A stretch of 64,000 bases of DNA, from contig NC_018016.1 in assembly GCF_000265465.1 (NCBI RefSeq), forward strand, positions 1,912,001 to 1,976,000, in the 5' to 3' direction. The DNA is from Ornithobacterium rhinotracheale DSM 15997 (GTDB lineage Bacteria > Bacteroidota > Bacteroidia > Flavobacteriales > Weeksellaceae). Numbering within the stretch: position 1 is the stretch's first letter; each line of letters starts with the position of its first letter. Below are positions 25,742 through 33,126 of this stretch, piece after piece. Below the pieces are notes generated by a model. It was not told where the DNA came from, did not search any database, and saw only the letters and a list, made by a program, of their open reading frames with translations. A program made the translations under genes and the position numbers.

Positions 25742-26359
25742 TTATTGTGCATTTAGTTTGTTTAAAATCAAAGTAGAAAGCACATCAATTGCCACGGTGT
25801 TTTGTTTTTTCTCGTTTGGAATTATGATATCTGCGTAGTTTTTAGATGGTTCTATAAACTGCTCATGCATAGGTTTTAGAGTTTTTTGATAACGAGTCAA
25901 AACCTCTTCTAGATCGCGCCCACGCTCTTGGATATCACGACGGATTCTGCGCACAAGACGCTCATCTGAGTCTGCATGGACAAATATTTTTACATCAAAT
26001 AAATCTCTAAGTTCTGGATTAGTGAGCACAAGAATTCCTTCTACAATAATCACCAATTTTGGGTGTGTGATGATCACCTCCTCGGTGCGAGAGTGAGTGA
26101 GGAATGAGTACACAGGCTGCTCGATGATTTCTCCGTTTTTGAGTGCCTTGATGTGGCTCACCAGCAAATCAAAATCAATGGCTCGTGGGTGGTCGAAATT
26201 AATTTTTTCTCGTTCAGAAAAAGGTAAATGACTGCTGTCTTTGTAATAGTTGTCTTGTGAAATTACAATAACTTCTTCCGACGATAATTTGTTTAAAATA
26301 TTGTTTACCACGGTGGTTTTTCCGCAACCCGTACCACCTGCAATTCCTATAACAAGCAT
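25742..26359 (-). CDS. udk: Uridine kinase
   Basis: The 205-residue P-loop enzyme phosphorylates uridine and cytidine for pyrimidine salvage. The Walker A is GIAGGTGCGKTTVVNNIL at the N-terminus, followed by SQDNYYKD, NFDHPRAIDFDLL and the RRIRRDIQERGRDLEEVLTRY segment specific to uridine kinases. It heads a three-gene minus-strand operon. Its function links with the nucleobase uptake genes 1.5 kb away on the other strand. Confidence 0.95.
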   Translation of the reverse strand: MLVIGIAGGTGCGKTTVVNNILNKLSSEEVIVISQDNYYKDSSHLPFSEREKINFDHPRAIDFDLLVSHIKALKNGEIIEQPVYSFLTHSRTEEVIITHPKLVIIVEGILVLTNPELRDLFDVKIFVHADSDERLVRRIRRDIQERGRDLEEVLTRYQKTLKPMHEQFIEPSKNYADIIIPNEKKQNTVAIDVLSTLILNKLNAQ

Positions 26360-26377
26360 ATTGATTTTTATTTTTTA

Positions 26378-26405
26378 CAAAGGTAGAATTAATCCTTTAA
26401 ACAAA
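26378..26405 (-). promoter_or_regulatory. udk operon promoter
   Basis: Minus-strand TTTG (26402-26405), a 16-bp spacer and TACCTTTG (26378-26385), 18 nt before the udk ATG. Confidence 0.55.
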
Positions 26406-26493
26406 GAAAAAAAATCCCAATCTTAGCAATTTTTTAGAGCTAAATTTTAATAACATTCAGCCTTGAAAAAAATATGAATTTGCTTGAATTTTT

Positions 26494-27387
26494 TTAGTTA
26501 AAAACCAAACCAAGACCACAAAAGATGGCAAAAGCCAAAGTGAGCAGTGCTGTTTTTTTAAGCTCGCCATCTAATTCGGCAGGAATCACATTTTCTGTCA
26601 CGCGGATGTTCATTTTTTGCGCAAAAGGAAGCAGTGCATTAAAGAAGTATCCTGGCAAAGAAACATCGTTGATGATGAAATAAATGTCCATTAATATAAA
26701 AGGTGAAAAGAGCAAAACGCTGTGATATTTTTTAGCCTTAGCCATTCCAATTTTTACAGGAATTGTGATTTTGCCTTTCTCTTTGTCTTGAGGCAAGTCT
26801 CTCATATTGTTGAGGTTGAGCACCGCGGTGCTCAAAAGCCCAATCGCCGAGGCGGGCAGGAGCAAAGTCGGGATAAAACTTTTGGTGAAAAGCATTGTTG
26901 TCCCAATTACAGAAATGAGCCCAAAACATAAAAATACAAAGATGTCGCCTAAGCCACGGTAGCCGTATGCCTTTTTGCCCACGGTGTATTGTATGGCCGC
27001 CCAGATGCAGAGCAATCCCAAGAAAATATAGAAAAATAATAATCCTAAATGTGCAGGGTAATACGCCAAAAATAGTAATAACAAGGCTGAAATTAGCGAG
27101 AGCAATGCCATGAGGATTACGCCATTTTTCATGGCGCGTGCAGAGATTTTTCCAGCGGCTACGGCACGCATTTCGCCCGTTCTTATTTCGTCGGTACCTT
27201 TGACGCCGTCGCCATAATCGTTGGCGTAATTGGACAGGATTTGCAAAAACAAAGTGGTGAAACATGCCAAGGCAAAAAGTAAAATATCAAACGAATGATA
27301 AAACTGAGCAATAAATCCTCCTAAAATGATTCCACTCAGCGAGAGTGGTAGCGTTCTGAGCCTTGCGGCATGTATCCATATTTTCAT
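26494..27387 (-). CDS. menA: 1,4-dihydroxy-2-naphthoate polyprenyltransferase
   Basis: The 297-residue membrane enzyme attaches the polyprenyl tail in menaquinone synthesis. About eight membrane segments are visible. The UbiA-family prenyl-diphosphate site is NYANDYGDGVKGTDE (about 53-67), and the second Asp-rich site is LNLNNMRDLPQDKEKGKIT. The N-terminus MKIWIHAARLRTLPLSLSGI is typical of MenA. It appears to be a single gene. menB lies about 19 kb away. Confidence 0.93.
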   Translation of the reverse strand: MKIWIHAARLRTLPLSLSGIILGGFIAQFYHSFDILLFALACFTTLFLQILSNYANDYGDGVKGTDEIRTGEMRAVAAGKISARAMKNGVILMALLSLISALLLLFLAYYPAHLGLLFFYIFLGLLCIWAAIQYTVGKKAYGYRGLGDIFVFLCFGLISVIGTTMLFTKSFIPTLLLPASAIGLLSTAVLNLNNMRDLPQDKEKGKITIPVKIGMAKAKKYHSVLLFSPFILMDIYFIINDVSLPGYFFNALLPFAQKMNIRVTENVIPAELDGELKKTALLTLAFAIFCGLGLVFN

Positions 27388-27547
27388 GATGCAAAAGTCT
27401 TTAAAAATTTAATTTTAAAAAAATTTAGCCCCAAAAATTATGATTTTTACCAATTGAAATCAACTTAAATGGTCAAACTTTTTTTAATCAAATAAATTAT
27501 GCTTAAATTCGCACAGATTCATTAAATCAATAAAAATTTTTCACAAA

Positions 27548-28939
27548 ATGAAATATGATGTTATCGTTGTAGGTAGTGGTCCTGGTGGCTATGTTACCGC
27601 AATTAGAGCCTCTCAATTAGGCTTTAAAACTGCAATTATTGAAAGAGAAAATTTAGGTGGAATCTGCCTTAACTGGGGATGTATTCCTACCAAAGCTTTG
27701 TTGAAAAGTGCGCAAGTTTTCGATTACTTAAACCACGCAGAAGCTTATGGTTTAAACAAGCCAGAGAACATTTCTTACGAATTTCCAAACATTGTAAAAA
27801 GAAGTAGAAATGTAGCAGGAACTATGAGCAAAGGTGTTCAGTTCTTGATGAAGAAAAATAAAATTGATGTGATCATGGGAGAAGCTACCCTAAAACCAAA
27901 TAAAAAAGTTCAAGTAAAATTGAACGATGGTGGGGAAGAAGAATATAGTGCAGATCACATCATCATCGCAACAGGTGCTCGCTCAAGAGAGTTGCCAAAC
28001 TTGCCACAAGATGGTAAAAAAGTTATCGGATACCGCCAAGCACTTACTTTGCCAGAACAGCCTAAAAAATTAATCGTTGTAGGTTCTGGTGCTATCGGAG
28101 TTGAGTTTGCATACTTCTACGCTACTATGGGTACAGAAGTTACTATCGTAGAATTTATGCCAAGAATTGTTCCAGTAGAAGATGAGGAAATCTCTAAACA
28201 ATTAGAAAAATCATTTACTAAAGCAGGTATCAAAGTGATGACCAATGCCTCTGTTGAGTCTGTAGATACAAGCGGAGAAGGTGTAAAAGCTAAAGTGAAA
28301 ACTAAAGATGGAGAAGTTACTCTAGAAGCAGATATCGTTCTTTCAGCCGTAGGTATTACTCCAAACATCGAAAACATAGGATTGGAAGATGTAGGTATTG
28401 TTACCGATAGAGGAAGAATCTTGGTAAACGATTTCTACCAAACTAATATCCCAGGATACTACGCAATTGGAGATGTGTTGCCTACACAGGCATTGGCGCA
28501 TGTGGCTTCTGCAGAAGGTATCACTTGTGTTGAGAAGATTAAAGGATTGGATGTTCACCCAATCGATTATGGAAACATTCCAGGATGTACCTACTGCTTG
28601 CCTGAAATCGCATCTGTTGGTTTAACAGAAGCTCAGGCTAAAGAAAAAGGATATGAAATCAAGGTAGGTAAATTCCCATTCTCTGCCAACGGAAAAGCTA
28701 CTGCCAATGGACACAACGAAGGTTTCATTAAAGTGATTTTCGATGCTAAATATGGAGAATGGCTTGGATGTCACATGATTGGAGTAGGTGTTACCGAAAT
28801 GATTTCTGAAGCGGTAGCTGCTCGTAAACTTGAGACTACTGGTCACGAAATCATTAAAACCGTACACCCTCACCCAACTATGTCTGAGGCTGTGATGGAA
28901 GCGGTGGCAGCTGCTTATGGCGAAGTGATTCACATCTAA
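27548..28939 (+). CDS. lpdA: Dihydrolipoyl dehydrogenase (E3)
   Basis: The 463-residue flavoprotein reoxidises lipoyl groups of 2-oxoacid dehydrogenases with NAD. It has the FAD loop VVGSGPGGYVTAIRA, the redox pair Cys40/Cys45 in GGICLNWGCIPTKA, the NAD loop VVGSGAIGVEFAYFYATMG and the catalytic histidine in HPHPTMSEAV near the C-terminus. It is a single gene with a terminator, about 12.5 kb before pdhA-pdhC, which it probably serves. Codon choice is more uniform and GC-richer than nearby genes, as in highly expressed genes. Confidence 0.96.
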   Translation: MKYDVIVVGSGPGGYVTAIRASQLGFKTAIIERENLGGICLNWGCIPTKALLKSAQVFDYLNHAEAYGLNKPENISYEFPNIVKRSRNVAGTMSKGVQFLMKKNKIDVIMGEATLKPNKKVQVKLNDGGEEEYSADHIIIATGARSRELPNLPQDGKKVIGYRQALTLPEQPKKLIVVGSGAIGVEFAYFYATMGTEVTIVEFMPRIVPVEDEEISKQLEKSFTKAGIKVMTNASVESVDTSGEGVKAKVKTKDGEVTLEADIVLSAVGITPNIENIGLEDVGIVTDRGRILVNDFYQTNIPGYYAIGDVLPTQALAHVASAEGITCVEKIKGLDVHPIDYGNIPGCTYCLPEIASVGLTEAQAKEKGYEIKVGKFPFSANGKATANGHNEGFIKVIFDAKYGEWLGCHMIGVGVTEMISEAVAARKLETTGHEIIKTVHPHPTMSEAVMEAVAAAYGEVIHI

Positions 28940-28970
28940 ATAATCGATTAAGATTAAAATATAATTTTAT

Positions 28971-29017
28971 AAAAAAAAATCTGTTCGAGGCTTTTGTGCT
29001 TTGAGCAGATTTTTTTT
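28971..29017 (+). terminator. lpdA terminator
   Basis: AAAAATCTG and CAGATTTTT form the base of a longer imperfect stem with G-U pairs, followed by eight T residues. Confidence 0.7.
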
Positions 29018-29057
29018 ATTCAAATAATTATATTTGTAAAAATTCGTATAATGAATA

Positions 29058-29094
29058 AAATCCTATGCTGTATAATATATTCTGCATAGGATTT
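29058..29094. terminator. Terminator after the DUF2798 gene
   Basis: AAATCCTATGC (29058-29068) pairs perfectly with GCATAGGATTT (29084-29094) around a 15-nt AT loop. It lies 20 nt past the end of the minus-strand DUF2798 gene and could work in both directions. Confidence 0.65.
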
Positions 29095-29113
29095 AATTTT
29101 TATTAAAAATTAA

Positions 29114-29320
29114 TCAGCTTTTTTTGCCATTAATCCATCTTATGATTGATACATAACAAATTGCTTGTGGAAAGGTTAAAGAATAGTTTACAATAAATCG
29201 ATATAACCATTCATGTAAAAAGGAAGATTTACCGAAACTAAAAATAAAACTATTGACTAAGCAAAGTGGTGTAGCGATAAAGAAGACAAATCGGAAAGTT
29301 TGTTTCAATTCTCTATTCAT
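29114..29320 (-). CDS. DUF2798-like small membrane protein
   Basis: The 68-residue protein has two hydrophobic segments. Its pattern of RFVFFIATPLCLVNSFIFSFG, then FLHEWLYRFIVNYSLTFPQA and a basic end resembles DUF2798 proteins: two helices, an F..W segment and a proline in the second helix. Function is unknown. Its ATG lies inside the end of the cysteine hydrolase gene (8-nt overlap), so it is translationally coupled and likely works in the same response. Confidence 0.65.
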   Translation of the reverse strand: MNRELKQTFRFVFFIATPLCLVNSFIFSFGKSSFLHEWLYRFIVNYSLTFPQAICYVSIIRWINGKKS

Positions 29321-29894
29321 TAGTAAAATCTTCAGATGTTATACTTTCTCCAAAATGATGTACAATTTCGTTTATAACATAATCTTGTTGTGTTTTATTA
29401 AAAGCGGAAGTTGCATCTTCAATCAAAATAGGGTTATACCCCTTGTCATGAGCTTCGCGTAGAGTGCTTTCCACACAAACATGAGTGGCATAGCCCACTA
29501 GATAAATATCTTCTATTTTGTTATTTCTGAGCCAAATGTCCAAATTTGAACCAGCAAATCCACTAGCTCCAGTTCGTCCCGTAACAATGAATTCTCCTTC
29601 AATTGGTTTAAAATCTTCGTAAAATTGAGAACCAAATTCATTTAAAGGAAATGTTCCTACAATAGGAATGACTCTGTTCAGCCCACTTTTTCCGTTAGCA
29701 AGTTCTGGGTAACCATTCTGGAATTGTAATCCTACATGAGCAATAGGCATTTTCAGTTTTCTTGCGTGATGAAGTACCTTTGCTATTTTGGCGATAGAAC
29801 TTTTAAATAATTCTTTGTCCTCTATTAGTTTTTGTAGCTTCCCTTTGGTAGATAGCCATTCATTCTGACATTCGATAAGTAGTAATGCTTTCAT
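29313..29894 (-). CDS. Isochorismatase-like cysteine hydrolase
   Basis: The 193-residue protein has the cysteine hydrolase fold seen in nicotinamidases and isochorismatases. The nucleophile is Cys140 in YLVGYATHVCVESTLREA, which also carries the family cis-peptide-type turn. The usual catalytic Asp of the first strand (xxDMQN) is Glu8 here (LIECQNEWL), and the usual Lys region reads VTGRTGASGF, so the chemistry may differ. The substrate is unknown. It is divergent from merR with a 94-nt intergenic region containing a perfect dyad 20 nt upstream of its ATG. The DUF2798 gene overlaps its end. Confidence 0.85.
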   Translation of the reverse strand: MKALLLIECQNEWLSTKGKLQKLIEDKELFKSSIAKIAKVLHHARKLKMPIAHVGLQFQNGYPELANGKSGLNRVIPIVGTFPLNEFGSQFYEDFKPIEGEFIVTGRTGASGFAGSNLDIWLRNNKIEDIYLVGYATHVCVESTLREAHDKGYNPILIEDATSAFNKTQQDYVINEIVHHFGESITSEDFTNE

Positions 29895-29913
29895 TGTATT
29901 TATTTTTCAATTG

Positions 29914-29930
29914 TTGTAAATTATTTACAA
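29914..29930. promoter_or_regulatory. Operator-like dyad 1
   Basis: TTGTAAATTATTTACAA is a perfect inverted repeat of two 8-bp arms around one T. It lies just upstream of the merR -33 element and 20-36 nt before the cysteine hydrolase ATG, so it could control both genes. Confidence 0.6.
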
Positions 29931-29961
29931 TTGCAAAGAAAGTACATTAATTTTATATTTG
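29931..29961 (+). promoter_or_regulatory. merR promoter
   Basis: TTG (29931-29933), a 20-bp spacer and TATATTTG (29954-29961); expected start of transcription is about 29967. Confidence 0.65.
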
Positions 29962-29970
29962 CAACAGGAA

Positions 29971-29987
29971 TTGTCAATTAATTACAA
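29971..29987. promoter_or_regulatory. Operator-like dyad 2
   Basis: TTGTCAATTAATTACAA resembles dyad 1 (15 of 17 bases identical) and lies immediately downstream of the predicted merR transcription start, ending 1 nt before the ATG. The two dyads are centred 57 bp apart and flank the promoter. Confidence 0.55.
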
Positions 29988-29988
29988 A

Positions 29989-30306
29989 ATGAGTGATAAG
30001 AAGAATTTAGATATATCTTTTGATTTTGATTTTCTGGATAAAGTGATTGTGGGGATTGGTGAGGTATCTCAAATAACCAAAATTCCTACAAGGCAAATTC
30101 GTTATTGGGAAGATAAAGGAATTATTCAAAGTTTAACGGAAGAGGAGGGGAGAAATAGGCGTTATGATTACAAGAATATAAAGAAAATGCTTTTAATCAA
30201 AGAACTTTTAGATGAAGGATTTACATTAGACGCTTCGGCTGAAAAAGTAACTAAAAGAATGAAAATGATTGAAGATACTTTGAAGAAAATAAAAAAAGAA
30301 TATTGA
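29989..30306 (+). CDS. MerR-family transcriptional regulator
   Basis: The 105-residue protein has an N-terminal extension of about 20 residues (MSDKKNLDISFDFDFLDK), then a MerR winged-helix (IGEVSQITKIPTRQIRYWEDKGIIQSLTEEEGRNRRYDYKNIKKM) and a short coiled coil (about 80-105). There is no effector domain after the coil and no Cys ligand for metals, so what it senses is unclear. ATG 29989 is chosen over an upstream in-frame TTG at 29959, which lies inside the -7 element. It is divergent from the cysteine hydrolase and probably controls it and itself. Confidence 0.88.
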   Translation: MSDKKNLDISFDFDFLDKVIVGIGEVSQITKIPTRQIRYWEDKGIIQSLTEEEGRNRRYDYKNIKKMLLIKELLDEGFTLDASAEKVTKRMKMIEDTLKKIKKEY

Positions 30307-30401
30307 TGGTGGTTTCATGCAATTTAAAAAAATTAAACAAATTGAAGATTTATGCACGAAATTTGATATAAACATGCTTGAAACAATTTAAAATATAAAT
30401 T

Positions 30402-30890
30402 ATGTCAGAAATTACATTTAAAGGAAATAAAGTCACAACTTGTGGAACTTTGCCTCAATCAGGAAAAGCGAAAGATTTTGAATTAGTAGCACAAGATTTG
30501 CAAACTAAAACTTTGGCAGATTACAAAGGAAAAAATGTTATTTTAAACATTTTTCCGAGTGTGGATACAGGTATTTGTGCAGCATCTGTGAGAAAATTTA
30601 ACGAAGAGGCTGCAGGAAAAGACAATACAGTTGTTTTGTGTATTTCAAGAGATTTGCCATTTGCGCAAGCTAGATTCTGTGCTGCAGAAGGCATTAAGAA
30701 TGTAGAATTGCTTTCAGATTTTAGAGGAAACTTTGGTGAAACTTATGGCGTAACGATGGAAGATGGTCCTTTAAAAGGTTTGTTAAGCCGTGCGATTGTA
30801 GTCGTGAATCCAGAAGGCGAAGTTGTGTATGCTGAGCAAGTGACAGAAATTGCACAAGAGCCAGATTACGAAAAAGCGTTGGCTGCTTAA
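30402..30890 (+). CDS. tpx: Thiol peroxidase
   Basis: The 162-residue atypical 2-Cys peroxiredoxin reduces hydrogen peroxide and organic peroxides with thioredoxin. The peroxidatic cysteine is Cys59 (SVDTGICAASVRKF), and the resolving cysteine is Cys93 (FAQARFCAAEGI), the Tpx spacing. The active-site wording TGIC differs slightly from the common TPxC. It is a single gene with a perfect terminator. It lies 95 nt after merR, so read-through is possible. Confidence 0.95.
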   Translation: MSEITFKGNKVTTCGTLPQSGKAKDFELVAQDLQTKTLADYKGKNVILNIFPSVDTGICAASVRKFNEEAAGKDNTVVLCISRDLPFAQARFCAAEGIKNVELLSDFRGNFGETYGVTMEDGPLKGLLSRAIVVVNPEGEVVYAEQVTEIAQEPDYEKALAA

Positions 30891-30922
30891 AATAAGATTA
30901 AAAATCAATTTTTAATAAATGG

Positions 30923-30952
30923 AAAACCCGTTTCGGTTGAGAAACGGGTTTT
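30923..30952 (+). terminator. tpx terminator
   Basis: AAAACCCGTTTC (30923-30934) pairs perfectly with GAAACGGGTTTT (30941-30952) around a 6-nt loop, followed by more T residues. Confidence 0.9.
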
Positions 30953-30978
30953 TTATGTTTTTTTTAAGGAACCGAGAT

Positions 30979-31593
30979 TTAAAATAATCCGTGAATTTCA
31001 GCTTCGATTTTATTGATGATTTCTCCTAAATCTTCGGGGTTGTTTACAAAATCGATGTCGTCTACATCGATGATTAAAAGTTTTCCCTCATCGTAGGTTT
31101 TAATCCATTCTTCGTATTTTTCATTCAATTTATCTAAATAGTCAATACTGATTGAGCTCTCGTATTCACGGCCACGCATGTGGATTTGTTTTACCAAAGT
31201 CGGGATCGTTGCGCGAAGATAAATCAATAAATCGGGTGCTTGCACAAACGAATTCATTAGATTAAAAACCGTGAGATAATTCTCATAATCACGCGTCATG
31301 AGCAAGCCCATGTCGTGCAAGTTTTTAGCAAAGATAAAAGCATCTTCGTGAATGGTTCTGTCTTGAATGATGTCTTTGCCACTTTCTCTGATTTCTTTGA
31401 CTTGGCGGAAACGACTTCCCAAGAAATAAATCTGCAGATTGAAAGCCCATTTCTGCATATCGTTGTAAAAATCATCTAAATATGGATTTCTGTCTACATC
31501 TTCAAATTGTGGTGTCCAGCCAAAGTTTTTGGCGAGTAGGCGAGTGAGTGTGGTTTTTCCTGCTCCTATATTTCCTGCGATGGCGATATGCAT
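30979..31593 (-). CDS. Deoxynucleoside kinase (dAK/dGK type)
   Basis: The 204-residue P-loop kinase starts IAIAGNIGAGKTTLTRLLA, then shows FEDVDRNPYLDDFYND, the KWAFNLQIYFLGSRFRQ segment and an IQDRTIHEDAFIFA motif (catalytic ERS-like DRT). These features mark the eukaryote-like dNK family used in purine or pyrimidine deoxynucleoside salvage. Base preference cannot be fixed from the sequence. It is a single gene between the tpx and TPR terminators. Confidence 0.9.
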   Translation of the reverse strand: MHIAIAGNIGAGKTTLTRLLAKNFGWTPQFEDVDRNPYLDDFYNDMQKWAFNLQIYFLGSRFRQVKEIRESGKDIIQDRTIHEDAFIFAKNLHDMGLLMTRDYENYLTVFNLMNSFVQAPDLLIYLRATIPTLVKQIHMRGREYESSISIDYLDKLNEKYEEWIKTYDEGKLLIIDVDDIDFVNNPEDLGEIINKIEAEIHGLF

Positions 31594-31675
31594 AGTTTTC
31601 TTACTTTATTTGATTTTGAGCGTAAAAATAAGGAATGATTTTTAGTTGAGGAATTAAAATTTAATTAAAAAATAA

Positions 31676-31706
31676 AACCGCTTGTAAAACGAGTCTACAA
31701 GCGGTT
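31676..31706 (-). terminator. Terminator of the gyrA-TPR operon
   Basis: On the minus strand AACCGCTTGTA pairs perfectly with TACAAGCGGTT and is followed by a T-rich tract, 21 nt after the TPR gene stop. Confidence 0.8.
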
Positions 31707-31727
31707 GATTTCTATAAAAATACTTGA

Positions 31728-33125
31728 TTATAAACTTTCAAGTTTTTTCTTCATTTCCATGAATTTGTCATCTTGTCCAAGTACATCGTAAGTATTTTGC
31801 AATACTTTGATCAAGCTTGGATTGTTTTCATCCAATTTATATGCTTTTTCTAAGTACGGAAGCGCTTCTTGGTAAAGTTTCTTTCTTTTAGCAGCGTTTT
31901 CGTTATAGATTTTTTTCTCTTTGGCAGACGAACCAAGGTTGCTGTTCATAAGTTTTACATAATCAGCTTCTGGTTCTATGATTAAAAGAGAAAGGTTCAA
32001 ATAAGCATTGCTCATGTTTGGATCAAGCTCTATTGCTTTTAAGTAATATTCTTTTACTTTAGCTTTGTCACCTTGTGCATCATCCATCATTTTAGCCAAG
32101 TTGTAATAGTCGGTAGCGTTTGCTGTGTTGTTATCAACTTTTGCTTGCAAGTCGCTTATGAATTTATCGGTATCCCCAGACTCATAATACATAGCCGAAA
32201 TCATGTTGTTCATGTTTTGGTTTTTAGGGAATTTTTGCAAGCCCGCTTGTGCCGCTTTGATACCTTTGTCAAAATCTTTTAACTGGTAGTAAGCATAGGT
32301 TAAATTACTGAATAATTCTTCTTCTAATGATGGAGTTTTTTCCACTCTTGGGTTTTCTGCAACACCTAATTTTACTTGCGTGTCCATGTCTTTTTTAGAG
32401 GCAAATCTCACTTCTTCGCCATTCACTTTGCTTGTAGCGATGTAGTTTTCTTGCTCTCCTGTAAAGCCACTGTCTACCAAATCTTGTAAAGTTTTAGCAG
32501 CTTGTTTGATGAGTTTTTGATCTTCGGTTTGCAATCCAGCCAAGGCTCCATAGTAAGCATACAATTCGTTTTGTAATCCTATAGCTTTGGTTAAGTTATA
32601 AGCATTCATGAAACTAACGGCTGCTGTTTTGAAATCTTTACTATTAAACGCATCGTTACCTTTAGTTAAACTTTCAGCAGCTCTTTTTTGAAGCTCTGGA
32701 ACAAGTTTTTCTGAGTATTTAGGCGTTAAATTTTTGCCTTTAATGGCAGTGTAATTTCCTTCTTTAGTAACCTTTTCTGCTTGTGTTTTGTAATAGAAAT
32801 ACTCTTTATTTTTAGTGTCCTTATTTTTTGTTTCGTAATAAGGTTTAGTTTCTATTCTTATAAGCAGGGTGTAGAATTTAGAAGCCTTGTCTGTGTCTCC
32901 TAATTTTTCTGCGGCAAGTGCTGCGTTATGGTACAATTCTACCAATGGCTCTGGTGGAATGGTAAAATTATCTTTTAATAATTTATAAGCTTTATCAGCA
33001 TTTTGTATTGTCGCTTTGTAGTCTTGGCTGCTATAAGCCTGTTGTGCAGCATCTATTTCTGCCTGTTGTGCAAAAGCCGTAAGCGATAGAAATGCAACGG
33101 CTAAACTTAATGTTAGTTTTCTCAT
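31728..33125 (-). CDS. Exported TPR-repeat protein
   Basis: The 465-residue protein has a signal peptide (cut after about AFAQ, residue 20). Several tetratricopeptide helices are visible, best at about 10-80, 165-220 and 265-460 (for example ATDYYNLAKMMDDAQGDKAKVKEYYLKAIELDPNMSNAYLNLSLL). TPR solenoids bind proteins; the periplasmic partner is unknown. The ATG lies 1 nt after the gyrA stop, so it is co-transcribed with gyrA, although no functional link is evident. Confidence 0.85.
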   Translation of the reverse strand: MRKLTLSLAVAFLSLTAFAQQAEIDAAQQAYSSQDYKATIQNADKAYKLLKDNFTIPPEPLVELYHNAALAAEKLGDTDKASKFYTLLIRIETKPYYETKNKDTKNKEYFYYKTQAEKVTKEGNYTAIKGKNLTPKYSEKLVPELQKRAAESLTKGNDAFNSKDFKTAAVSFMNAYNLTKAIGLQNELYAYYGALAGLQTEDQKLIKQAAKTLQDLVDSGFTGEQENYIATSKVNGEEVRFASKKDMDTQVKLGVAENPRVEKTPSLEEELFSNLTYAYYQLKDFDKGIKAAQAGLQKFPKNQNMNNMISAMYYESGDTDKFISDLQAKVDNNTANATDYYNLAKMMDDAQGDKAKVKEYYLKAIELDPNMSNAYLNLSLLIIEPEADYVKLMNSNLGSSAKEKKIYNENAAKRKKLYQEALPYLEKAYKLDENNPSLIKVLQNTYDVLGQDDKFMEMKKKLESL

Positions 33126-33126
33126 G

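Noticed and set aside
29959-29988. TTG start for the MerR regulator
   Set aside because: The codon lies inside the -7 promoter element, so it would not be transcribed; ATG 29989 is used.
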